A stretch of 18,314 bases of DNA, taken from contig JAGRCC010000182.1 of the NCBI GenBank assembly GCA_020433785.1, forward strand, positions 1-18,314, in the 5' to 3' direction. The notes under the pieces are model-generated. The model was not told the DNA's origin. It searched no databases and worked only from the letters and a program-made list of their open reading frames with translations. The DNA comes from Anaerolineae bacterium. GTDB lineage: Bacteria; Chloroflexota; Anaerolineae; 4572-78; J111. Each line of letters starts with the position of its first letter. The first letter of the stretch is position 1. Shown one piece after another: positions 1 through 6,692 of this stretch. The position numbers and the translations under genes are program-made.

Positions 1-20
1 TCAAGATCTGATGAGAAATG

Positions 21-124
21 ATAGAACGCGGATGACACGGATTAGACGGATTTTCACCGATAAAGCTTGATTTAAATTAAAAAACCCGTGTTTATCCGTG
101 TGATCGGTCCGATCCGCGTTCTAT
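21..124. repeat. Palindromic intergenic repeat, left copy (MITE/REP-like)
   Basis: A 104-bp element with perfect 13-bp terminal inverted repeats (ATAGAACGCGGAT at 21-33, ATCCGCGTTCTAT at 112-124). A second perfect 8-bp pair lies inside them (ACACGGAT 35-42, ATCCGTGT 94-101), so the whole element can fold into one long hairpin around an AT-rich centre (about 65-87). Positions 8-67 match 18085-18144 at 58 of 60 bases, and the right part (from about 62) also recurs at the right end of the window. It carries no ORF. This is therefore a dispersed non-autonomous repeat; its family is not identified here. Confidence 0.85.
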
Positions 125-163
125 TTACCCACTTTTTGATTAACCCTTAAATCATCCTATCCC

Positions 164-187
164 TTCATGTTCTTCATGCGCTTCATG
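164..187. repeat. Short tandem TTCATG repeat, 9-bp period
   Basis: TTCATG occurs at 164, 173 and 182, exactly 9 bp apart, followed by a T-run (188-194). It lies just beyond the 3' end of the acetoacetyl-CoA synthetase gene. It could be a dispersed intergenic repeat. No hairpin good enough for a terminator was found around it. Confidence 0.5.
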
Positions 188-209
188 GTTTTTTCAAGAA
201 CATCGTACG

Positions 210-2195
210 TTATGCCTTACGAAGGGTTTCAGCGTAGGCCACAAAAAAGTCAAGCGCTTCGGGGTTGCGCATTGCGCCGGGGTTGGCGGCTTCTTTGATG
301 TCCATCCCCAGCAATATCTTGCGAATGGGAACTTCCATTTTCTTGCCGCTGAGGGTGTACGGCACCTGTTTGATCTCTATGATGTCATTAGGCACGTGGC
401 GCGGCGAGACCTCGCTGCGCAGCTTTTGTTTGATCTGCTGCCGTAAATCATCATCCAGCGTGGCGTCATCGCGCATGACCACAAAGAGGGGCATGGCCGA
501 TTGGCGGCCCAGCAATTCCAGATCGATGATCAGGCTGTCGGCGATGACCGGGAATGACTCGACCACGCGGTAAATCTCGCTGGTGCCCATGCGGATACCC
601 TGGCGATTGATGGTTGAATCAGAGCGGCCGTAGATCACGCAGCCATGGCGTTCGTTTATTTTTAGCCAATCGCCGTGCCGCCAGATGCCGGGGAACATCT
701 CAAAGTAGCTCTCGTGGTAGCGACTCATATCGGGGTCGTTCCAAAAATAGATGGGCATGGACGGCATCGGCTCGGTGATCACCAACTCGCCGACTTCATC
801 GATGACGGGTTCGCCGTTGATATTGAAGGATTGGACCGCTGCGCCCAGCGACGGCCCTTGCAGTTCGCCGGCGTAGATGGGCTGAATGCGCACGCCGCCG
901 ATGAAACCGGTGCAGAGATCGGTGCCGCCGCTGAAAGACTCCAGGGCTAAATCAGCGTTGACGTTGTCGTAAACCCAACCGAAACCGTCGGATGGTAGGG
1001 GCGAACCGGTTGAGCCTACGGCCCGGATGCGGCTGAGATCGAATGCTTGGTTGGGGTGAATGCCGGCCTTCATACACGCCTGAATAAAAGCCGCACTGGT
1101 GCCAAAGTAGGTCATGCCGCTGGTTTCGGCCAGCCGCCATAAGACGTTCAGATCGGGGTAGCCGGGGCTGCCGTTGTAGAGGATAATCGAGGTGCCGTTG
1201 AGCAGCCCGCCGACCAGGAAATTCCACATCATCCAGCCGGTGCTGGAAAACCAGAAGAAGCGATCCGCCGGTGTCAGGTCGAGCGTGAGGTGGATGGCTT
1301 TGAGATGCTCCAGCAGGATGCCCCCGTGGCTCTGAACAATTGGTTTGGGCAAGCCGGTGGTGCCGGACGAGTACAGCACCCACAGCGGATGATCAAACGG
1401 GACCTGCTCAAAGGTCAGGCCGGTGGTTGGCGCGGCGGCCAGCAGATCGGACCATAGCACCGTGTTGGACAGGCGATCCAGGGCCGCGCCGTCGGTAACG
1501 TCGGCGATGAGGATGGTTTTTGCCAAAGTCGGCAGCGAGGCTTGCAGGTGGGCCACGACCTCAGTCCGGTCGAAGGTTTTGCCGCCCCAGTGGTAGCCAT
1601 CGACGGCGATGAAGACTTTCGGCTCGATCTGGCTGAAGCGGTCCAGCACGCTGCGGTCGCCAAAATCGGGCGGGCAGCTCGACCAGATGGCCCCCAGGCT
1701 GGCCGTCGCCAGAAGGCCGACGATGGCTTCGGGGATGTTGGGCAGGTAGGCCACCACCCGGTCGCCGCGCTCGACGCCCATTGCTTTTAAAGCTTGGGCC
1801 AGGCGGGCGGTTTGGTCGTATAAGGTCTGCCAGCTTATTTCGGCCAGAGGGCCGTTTTCGGCTTGGTAGTAGATGGCCGACTGGTCGCCGGTTTGTTGGC
1901 GGAAGAAATTTTCGGTGTAGTTGAGTTTTGCGCCGGGAAACCACTGAGCGCCCGGCATGTGGCGCTCGGCCAGAACGGCTGTGTACGGCTCGGAGGCGAT
2001 GATTTCGAAGTAATCCCACAGACTGGCCCAAAAGGCATCGATGTCGGTCACCGACCAGCGCCACAGGGCCTGATAATCGGCAAACTCCCGGCCGGTGTGG
2101 CTTTTCAGCCAGGCCATATAGCGGGTTAAGTTGGCGTTTTCAATATCATGTGGCGACGGCTGCCACAGCAAGTCTCCTTCGACAATGTCTCTCAT
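210..2195 (-). CDS. aacS: Acetoacetyl-CoA synthetase (acetoacetate-CoA ligase)
   Basis: A 661-aa ANL-superfamily adenylate-forming enzyme, the usual length for AacS. It would activate acetoacetate with ATP and CoA to acetoacetyl-CoA, AMP and PPi in the cytosol, feeding ketone-body carbon into lipid or polymer synthesis. The N-terminal acyl-CoA-synthetase cap is about residues 1-100. The A3 phosphate-binding loop (YSSGTTGLPK) is near 275-284 and the STGWMMWN motif near 318-325. The C-terminal subdomain carries YGRSDSTINRQGIRMGTSEIY and the catalytic lysine in LSGKKMEVP (618/619). STGWMMWN and the long N-terminus separate it from acetyl- and propionyl-CoA synthetases. The ATG at 2195 is preceded by GAGG about 6 nt upstream. 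It is transcribed away from the island and looks like a border metabolic gene with no evident functional link to it. Confidence 0.93.
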   Translation of the reverse strand: MRDIVEGDLLWQPSPHDIENANLTRYMAWLKSHTGREFADYQALWRWSVTDIDAFWASLWDYFEIIASEPYTAVLAERHMPGAQWFPGAKLNYTENFFRQQTGDQSAIYYQAENGPLAEISWQTLYDQTARLAQALKAMGVERGDRVVAYLPNIPEAIVGLLATASLGAIWSSCPPDFGDRSVLDRFSQIEPKVFIAVDGYHWGGKTFDRTEVVAHLQASLPTLAKTILIADVTDGAALDRLSNTVLWSDLLAAAPTTGLTFEQVPFDHPLWVLYSSGTTGLPKPIVQSHGGILLEHLKAIHLTLDLTPADRFFWFSSTGWMMWNFLVGGLLNGTSIILYNGSPGYPDLNVLWRLAETSGMTYFGTSAAFIQACMKAGIHPNQAFDLSRIRAVGSTGSPLPSDGFGWVYDNVNADLALESFSGGTDLCTGFIGGVRIQPIYAGELQGPSLGAAVQSFNINGEPVIDEVGELVITEPMPSMPIYFWNDPDMSRYHESYFEMFPGIWRHGDWLKINERHGCVIYGRSDSTINRQGIRMGTSEIYRVVESFPVIADSLIIDLELLGRQSAMPLFVVMRDDATLDDDLRQQIKQKLRSEVSPRHVPNDIIEIKQVPYTLSGKKMEVPIRKILLGMDIKEAANPGAMRNPEALDFFVAYAETLRKA

Positions 2196-2465
2196 GGTTA
2201 GCCTCGATAATAATGGGATATTTTTTGCGCTGCTGCTTCAATTTTGGCAGTGATTGTCGCCAAAGTCGGGCAGATTGTCAAACGACGCTGCCGGCTGCGT
2301 GGGGACTCTAACCATAAGGCGCGCAGTTCAAACGGTGACAGTCACTTGGTTGGTCCGCCCAACAGCGAAAGACAACCTAAGTGGTTTGTCATCGTTTGCT
2401 TGATCGCTCGGACTATGTTACTTTTAGTCCCCAACCTTAAAAATCAGTCGGGCAGGTTAGCACGA
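2196..2465. other. Non-coding stretch between aacS and the DUF5995-like gene
   Basis: Start-to-start gap between divergent genes. It holds a short perfect palindrome (GTGACAGTCAC, 2335-2345) and weak hairpins such as the one around 2389-2408. A possible 82-codon reading frame (2244-2492) has no Shine-Dalgarno site and no recognisable domain, so it is not called. Promoters for both flanking genes should lie here, but no convincing -35/-10 pair was found. Confidence 0.5.
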
Positions 2466-2538
2466 ATCATCTCTATAAATTGGGTGGCGTAAGGCAAACT
2501 TAAGTTTGCCTTACAAAGACTCTGCTGATAGAGATGAT
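2466..2538. repeat. Nested perfect inverted repeats upstream of the DUF5995-like gene
   Basis: Outer perfect 11-bp arms (ATCATCTCTAT 2466-2476, ATAGAGATGAT 2528-2538) enclose a perfect 26-bp palindrome at 2489-2514, whose arms start GTAAGGCAAAC and which has no loop. The palindrome ends 40 bp before the preferred start codon. The arrangement could be an operator, a transcript hairpin that leaves the Shine-Dalgarno site (2545-2549) free, or a small palindromic repeat inserted in the leader. Confidence 0.8.
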
Positions 2539-2554
2539 CCCTTGGGAGGAAAAA

Positions 2555-3526
2555 ATGGGGCTTAATATTGATCAAAGCATAGCCGATTTAACCAAAAATG
2601 AGTATCTTTCGCTCGATCAAGTGGAAGAAAATTTAATCCAACTTGACTATTTGTTTAGAAATACGCTCAATGAGCAGGGTAGAAAAGATAATCGCGGTAT
2701 ATTTGTGGTGGCCTATCTGGCCACAACCAATAGCATCGTGAGCGAACTCAAAAAGCAACAAGAGAGCGGCCAGGGAAAGTTTGTAGACCCCCAATGGGTG
2801 GAAGCCTATTTGATCACCTTCGCTAACCTGTATCGAGCGGCCCTACACGCCCATACCCAAAACCGGGAAATGCCTCAAACGTGGGGCTTTGCCTTTGACA
2901 AAGCCCGAAATGATCGAGGTATCATTAGTCTGCAACATCTTATGTTGAGCATTAATGCCCATGTGGTTCACGATTTGCCGGTTGCGGTTTACCAGGTCGG
3001 TATCGGCCGCACGGATGCAGAGCGAGAAAAGCGAAGGCAGGACCACATCATCATCAATGAAACCATTAGAGATACGGTCAATCCGATTCAGGATGCCGTA
3101 ACCCATTATCATCGTTCGCAAGGGTTTAGCTTGTTAGACAAAGTGCTGGGACCTTTCGATGAGTGGATTACCCGCCGGTTTTTTGAAGACCAGCGTACGC
3201 GGGCCTGGCAAAACGCCGTCTATTTGACCCGCCTGGCCAACAATGAACCGTTTGAGGATGCTCAGACCGCATGGACGATACGGACCAAAGCCAGCATCAC
3301 TAATTTCGATGATCTGAAACGCCAGATCGATCAAATTGGGCTGGAATTTGCCAATGCGATGGTGGTCTGGGGCAAATTACCGCTGCCTAGAATTCCCGGC
3401 TTTGAAAGCCTGACTCCCTTTGACCCGATTGAACCCATTTTGGATGACGAAGAGTTGAACCTTTTAAAGGAAGAACTCGCCCGAAGCGAGGCCCAAACCG
3501 CTGCCGATTGGACTGAGATCATTTAA
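2555..3526 (+). CDS. DUF5995-like protein
   Basis: 323 aa from the preferred start, cytosolic, with no signal peptide or membrane helix. The core around residues 75-150 matches the DUF5995 pattern as recalled: a helical stretch, a conserved W-x-x-AF (TWGFAFDKA near 109-117), then SINAHVVHDLPVAV, where the family's NAH..HDLP signature sits (about 134-142). The paired histidines and aspartate could bind metal, but the biochemical role of the family is unknown. The in-frame ATG at 2534 lies inside an inverted-repeat arm and has no ribosome site. ATG 2555 follows GGAGG (2545-2549) at 5 nt and is chosen. The gene ends 2 bp before the stop of the convergent NACHT gene, so transcripts of the two must overlap. 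Whether it belongs functionally to the island is unknown. Confidence 0.7.
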   Translation: MGLNIDQSIADLTKNEYLSLDQVEENLIQLDYLFRNTLNEQGRKDNRGIFVVAYLATTNSIVSELKKQQESGQGKFVDPQWVEAYLITFANLYRAALHAHTQNREMPQTWGFAFDKARNDRGIISLQHLMLSINAHVVHDLPVAVYQVGIGRTDAEREKRRQDHIIINETIRDTVNPIQDAVTHYHRSQGFSLLDKVLGPFDEWITRRFFEDQRTRAWQNAVYLTRLANNEPFEDAQTAWTIRTKASITNFDDLKRQIDQIGLEFANAMVVWGKLPLPRIPGFESLTPFDPIEPILDDEELNLLKEELARSEAQTAADWTEII

Positions 3527-3528
3527 CC

Positions 3529-6153
3529 TCATGGCTCCCGGTTCTGCTTGGCAAAATATTCCAGCAGCAGGCGATGGATAAAAATATAGCCGCCCCCGAC
3601 CTTTTTTAACAAGATCCGGTCAGCCGCGTAATCCAGAAAGCGGACATAATTGAGCGGCATCTGATTCAAAAAATACAGCATAGCCCGTAAAATATAATGC
3701 TGAGCGACATCCAGCCCGCCGTACCATTGCAAGGCCAGGCCGCCGTAGGCCAAAATCAAAATTAGGCTAAAAAAGAAGCCGGCCCACGGATCGCCGCATA
3801 ACAGCCAACTCAATAGACCGCCGCAGGCAGCCGTAATCAAGCCAAAGCTAAGCCCGGCCGACAGGGCATATTTGAGCGATAACCAGATGCCCTGATTGGG
3901 CCGTATTTTTGTTTCAACCCCACTGCTGTTCAGCCCACCAAATTGAGCGGCAATCAGCCCCAACAGGCTACCTCCTATTAAACCGCAAATTAAAACAAAA
4001 TGATCCTCCCCGGAAACCCTGACCAGGGGGCCGGCGGACCAGTAAGCTCGTGAGACGTCATTTAAGCTGATGACCCAGCCCATGGTCGTGCCGCACACCG
4101 CCCCTACAGCCGCTCCTATCGGAAAGATGCGAACCGCTTTTTGCCACGACCAACGCAACGTCTCGGTCGGTTGGATATCGTCGGTGAGAATGTCACGGTC
4201 GATCCGCATGGTGACAAAGTAGCCAAATCCCAAGCCAAAACCAGCGGCCAACCCGCCAGCAACGCCTAACGGCAGGCCACCGACCACGTAAAAGATTAAA
4301 GCACCGGCTAGCCCGGCTAAAAATCCGGCGGTCAAGAAATAGGCAACGTATTGTCGGAGGTCTTTGGCCTTTTGTTCCTTGTTGGGGGGGGTATGTTGAA
4401 AAAATCGATACAAATCAATCAGACCAAAGAGCAGTCCGGTGACAAGGCCAATCACCATCCCCACCACCATCCAACGGGCGAGACTTGTGGCCGGCGTTTG
4501 GTTTAGACGCAATAACTGAGTCGTAAAAATCCCGACGCCGAGGCCGATCAATGGCCCGTTGTATAATCCGGCGGCTAACCGGGAACTAAACAGATAGAGT
4601 AACAGCCATTGCCGCTTGGGTAGCCAAACCGGCTGTAAATCTTCGAGCAGAAATACGGTCTGGCTGCGGCGGGTCATTTGTTTAGCTAATTGGCTCAACC
4701 AATGCTGGGTTAGATGGTCAGGGTAGGGTTTGGCCGGGTAAGCCCTACGGGCCAACATGCGCTGAATATAAGCCTCGAACAAATGCTGGTCGAACGTGGT
4801 CGAACCGTCGGACTGGATCGATAGGTCAATATCTGACCCTTCGTAGGCCAAGATCATGATGTTCAACATTAAAGGCGTTTGGGCCAAGGTACACAGGTCT
4901 TCATTTGTGCGCAACAGTTTCCGCAACCGGCTCAATTTCGACCCAAAGCCGGCCAGATAGGCATCGATCTGGCGATCGGTTAGGGGTTGTAACAGTACGG
5001 CTCCTTGAAACTGGAGCCGGGTCGATAAGGCTTCGTAATCCGCCGCCCGGCTGCTCACCACCACAGGCACCAAATGTTCCTGGCGAAAACGATTGATGGC
5101 TTGCACGCACGCCTCGCGCTCCGTTTCGACCACCTCATCCAGGCCGTCGAGTAGGGGCAGAATCTCATCATTTTCAACCCAAGGCCGGCCAATCTTTTTA
5201 GGGATGTGGTACTTGGCCAGCAGTTCCTCAACCAACCAATCCGCTATCGACAAATGAGACACGGTCCAAGAGGACAGGTTAAAGACAACCGGAATCGGCT
5301 GCAGCGGGCTTTGCTCGGCTTGAACAATGAGATCGCGGGTTAAATCGAGCAGCATCGTTGTTTTACCCGATCCCGGATTGCCCAAAATCAGCAGGCACTG
5401 GCCCATATTGTTAAACACGTCGATCATCTTTAGACCCGGCGGCAGAGGCTGGGGTGGATGAGCCGCCGTCTGGACCATTATACTCCAAGGCGGTTCAATC
5501 GTTTCCGGTTGGTCTTGTAGGTCCAGTTTAAGCAGCACCGACTCATACAGCGAGTGCGCCAACAAGCCTCTAATCCAGGTGTCGCTCACTAGCGTCAGCA
5601 GCGCCTGCCGATTCCGCAGTTGGCGCTGCTTGTTTATATCGGCCAAAAGAAAGGGCAGATTTTGAAAATCGATCACCTCGCTTAAGTAGTCGCTTAAAGA
5701 TTTGGTCGCGACCGGTTGGGGCGACCGTGGATCGCGGCTTTCGGATAGCGAAGATTGAAGGGTTACGGTCTCGGCGGCATTCTCCGTCATCTGGCGCTTC
5801 GCCAGAAATTCACTGGCCGTGGCGCACAACTCGTCCCAGGAGTGAAACGGGGCTTCATCCCCGCTGTAGCATTGGCGGATGGCTTGATTGACTTCGTGCA
5901 AGAAATGGATCTGGCAAGCTATTGCGCTGGGATCGTCACGTTCTAATCGTTCTGCATACAGCTTGACCAGACTAGCCAGATAACCCAGCGGCGGCCGCAG
6001 CGCTTCACTTTCGTAGCGTGATATGGTGCCGTGGCTTTTGATGCCAAAATAGTGAGCGGCTTTTTGTTGGGTGCTAAAAACACGCGTTCGCAAGCGGACG
6101 GTAAAGCCGCCTAAATCGTTTGAAAATTTGGGGAGAGGCATTGATTGCGTCAT
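3529..6153 (-). CDS. HTH-NACHT STAND NTPase with C-terminal membrane region
   Basis: 874 aa. Residues about 25-60 form a helix-turn-helix-like segment (STQQKAAHYFGIKSHGTISRYE) of the XRE type. A linker with helical character follows to about 220. The NACHT core has Walker A GNPGSGKT at 258-265 and Walker B with the doubled acidic motif LPLLDGLDEV at 332-341. From about 530 to 800 there are roughly eight hydrophobic, Gly/Ala-rich membrane segments. The final 50 residues (NYVRFLDYAADRILL then GGGYIFIHRLLLEYFA) are a conserved tail seen in membrane NACHT proteins of Cyanobacteria and Chloroflexota. Such STAND ATPases act as switches in immunity or regulated cell death. The odd point is a DNA-binding-type N-terminus on a membrane protein. 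ATG 6153 has no clear Shine-Dalgarno site, and ATG 6141 is an alternative. It probably acts as a membrane sensor or effector, and the HTH may allow autoregulation. Confidence 0.88.
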   Translation of the reverse strand: MTQSMPLPKFSNDLGGFTVRLRTRVFSTQQKAAHYFGIKSHGTISRYESEALRPPLGYLASLVKLYAERLERDDPSAIACQIHFLHEVNQAIRQCYSGDEAPFHSWDELCATASEFLAKRQMTENAAETVTLQSSLSESRDPRSPQPVATKSLSDYLSEVIDFQNLPFLLADINKQRQLRNRQALLTLVSDTWIRGLLAHSLYESVLLKLDLQDQPETIEPPWSIMVQTAAHPPQPLPPGLKMIDVFNNMGQCLLILGNPGSGKTTMLLDLTRDLIVQAEQSPLQPIPVVFNLSSWTVSHLSIADWLVEELLAKYHIPKKIGRPWVENDEILPLLDGLDEVVETEREACVQAINRFRQEHLVPVVVSSRAADYEALSTRLQFQGAVLLQPLTDRQIDAYLAGFGSKLSRLRKLLRTNEDLCTLAQTPLMLNIMILAYEGSDIDLSIQSDGSTTFDQHLFEAYIQRMLARRAYPAKPYPDHLTQHWLSQLAKQMTRRSQTVFLLEDLQPVWLPKRQWLLLYLFSSRLAAGLYNGPLIGLGVGIFTTQLLRLNQTPATSLARWMVVGMVIGLVTGLLFGLIDLYRFFQHTPPNKEQKAKDLRQYVAYFLTAGFLAGLAGALIFYVVGGLPLGVAGGLAAGFGLGFGYFVTMRIDRDILTDDIQPTETLRWSWQKAVRIFPIGAAVGAVCGTTMGWVISLNDVSRAYWSAGPLVRVSGEDHFVLICGLIGGSLLGLIAAQFGGLNSSGVETKIRPNQGIWLSLKYALSAGLSFGLITAACGGLLSWLLCGDPWAGFFFSLILILAYGGLALQWYGGLDVAQHYILRAMLYFLNQMPLNYVRFLDYAADRILLKKVGGGYIFIHRLLLEYFAKQNREP

Positions 6154-6173
6154 TGGAGCGCTCAGGGTACCGG

Positions 6174-6209
6174 TTTGTGCGCGATTTGTGCCTCAATGTG
6201 CCGCACAAA
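6174..6209. promoter_or_regulatory. Phased TTTGTGC repeats, putative operator for the NACHT gene
   Basis: TTTGTGC occurs at 6174-6180 and 6185-6191, and AATGTGC at 6195-6201, 11 and 10 bp apart. The inverted copy GCACAAA (6203-6209) directly follows, making a TGTGC-C-GCACA palindrome (6197-6207). The array lies 21-56 bp upstream of the NACHT start codon. About one helical turn between units suggests a protein binding one DNA face. The HTH at the NACHT N-terminus is a natural candidate, but this is inference. Confidence 0.5.
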
Positions 6210-6245
6210 GGGGCATAATGAGACCAAAGAGCAAACGGTGAACCT

Positions 6246-6273
6246 ATTTTACACCCAACTTTCTTAAGCCCAA
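6246..6273 (-). promoter_or_regulatory. Candidate sigma70-type promoter for the NACHT gene
   Basis: On the minus strand, TTGGGC (6273-6268) and TAAAAT (6251-6246) are separated by 16 bp. The -10 matches the consensus at 5 of 6 bases and the -35 only at 3 of 6. Transcription from here would place the TTTGTGC array in the 5' leader. Confidence 0.3.
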
Positions 6274-6370
6274 AGTCGAGTGTTAAAGAATTTACCCCAA
6301 TGAATTACTACTCGCCGGCGCTCTCCTGACATAGGCCTTGTCAAGCAGGATCTAATTTACCAAAGATATT

Positions 6371-6456
6371 GGGCCAGCGATGGCTCGCGAGCCGGTTGAG
6401 CCTCACTCAACCGAGGGGACCCTGATCGGTATGGCCCTCCTAACCAAAATGGGAGG
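6371..6456 (+). promoter_or_regulatory. Folded leader RNA with Shine-Dalgarno-sequestering hairpin
   Basis: Several consecutive stems precede the small peptide gene. P1 is GGGCCA/TGGCTC (6371-6376/6381-6386) closed by a GCGA tetraloop of the GNRA class. P2 is a perfect GGTTGAG/CTCAACC (6394-6400/6406-6412) with a 5-nt loop. P3 is CCTCCTA/TGGGAGG (6436-6442/6450-6456) with a 7-nt loop, and it buries the GGAGG ribosome site. A competing pairing GAGGG/CCCTC (6413-6417/6435-6439) would use the same anti-Shine-Dalgarno strand and free the site. GGCTCGCGAGCC (6382-6393) is a perfect palindrome offering a further alternative. Mutually exclusive stems around a ribosome site are typical of riboswitches and other translational switches. 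No known riboswitch class is recognised. Confidence 0.5.
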
Positions 6457-6465
6457 ACATCCGAA

Positions 6466-6621
6466 ATGTTGAAGAAACGAATTATCAGTGTGTTGGCAGG
6501 ATTGGCGTTGTTGGCCGCCGTGGCCGGATCATCCGGGATTGTGGCCGACGCGTTAGGATTGGCGGTAACCGCCCCGGCGCATGCTTGCCAGAGTAACGGC
6601 TCGGCGGGCGGAGGTTGTTAA
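6466..6621 (+). CDS. Small secreted-type peptide with Cys-bracketed tail
   Basis: A 51-codon ORF, ATG 6466 to TAA 6621, preceded by GGGAGG (6451-6456) at 9 nt, which is the strongest reason to call it. Residues 3-5 (KKR) are a positive n-region and 6-21 (IISVLAGLALLAAVAG) a hydrophobic core. Residues 36-40 (APAHA) give an AxA signal peptidase I site before Cys41. The predicted mature tail is 11 residues, CQSNGSAGGGC, with a Cys at each end and no charge, suited to a disulfide-closed loop. The -3 to -1 residues do not fit a lipobox well. It lies between two STAND loci, divergent from the NACHT gene and convergent with the TPR gene, with a terminator of its own. It could be an exported signal peptide, a ligand sensed by the TPR/NB-ARC pair, a small membrane toxin or a RiPP-like precursor. 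No family is recognised. Confidence 0.68.
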   Translation: MLKKRIISVLAGLALLAAVAGSSGIVADALGLAVTAPAHACQSNGSAGGGC

Positions 6622-6637
6622 CAACAACTGAATAGCG

Positions 6638-6692
6638 ATAGATCGCAGCATCCTTCGATACGGCTGGGCCAAATCAGGATGCTGCGATCTAT
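6638..6692. terminator. Bidirectional terminator hairpin between convergent genes
   Basis: A perfect 17-bp inverted repeat (arms 6638-6654 and 6676-6692, starting ATAGATCGCAG) with a 21-nt loop. It is followed on the plus strand only by TTTA, so the U-tract is weak. It follows the small peptide gene by 16 bp, and its 3' arm contains the TPR gene stop codon (6689-6691). Position and stem length fit termination from both sides, although the missing long T-run leaves mRNA-end protection as an alternative. Confidence 0.65.

Noticed and set aside
675..950. Open frames on the plus strand inside aacS, and similar antisense frames across the large genes
   Set aside because: They mirror the codon structure of well-supported genes on the other strand and have no domains or ribosome sites of their own.
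2244..2492. 82-codon plus-strand frame between aacS and the DUF5995-like gene
   Set aside because: No ribosome site, no recognisable domain, basic low-quality composition, and it runs into the inverted repeats; likely chance.
6371..6456. Match of the folded leader to TPP, GEMM (c-di-GMP), cobalamin, glycine or fluoride riboswitches
   Set aside because: The conserved core motifs of these classes, as recalled, are absent; only the general switch-like layout is supported.
6466..6621. Lipoprotein reading of the small peptide (Cys41 as lipid anchor)
   Set aside because: Residues before the Cys (PAHA) do not fit a lipobox and the hydrophobic core ends about 20 residues earlier; signal peptidase I cleavage fits better, though not proven.
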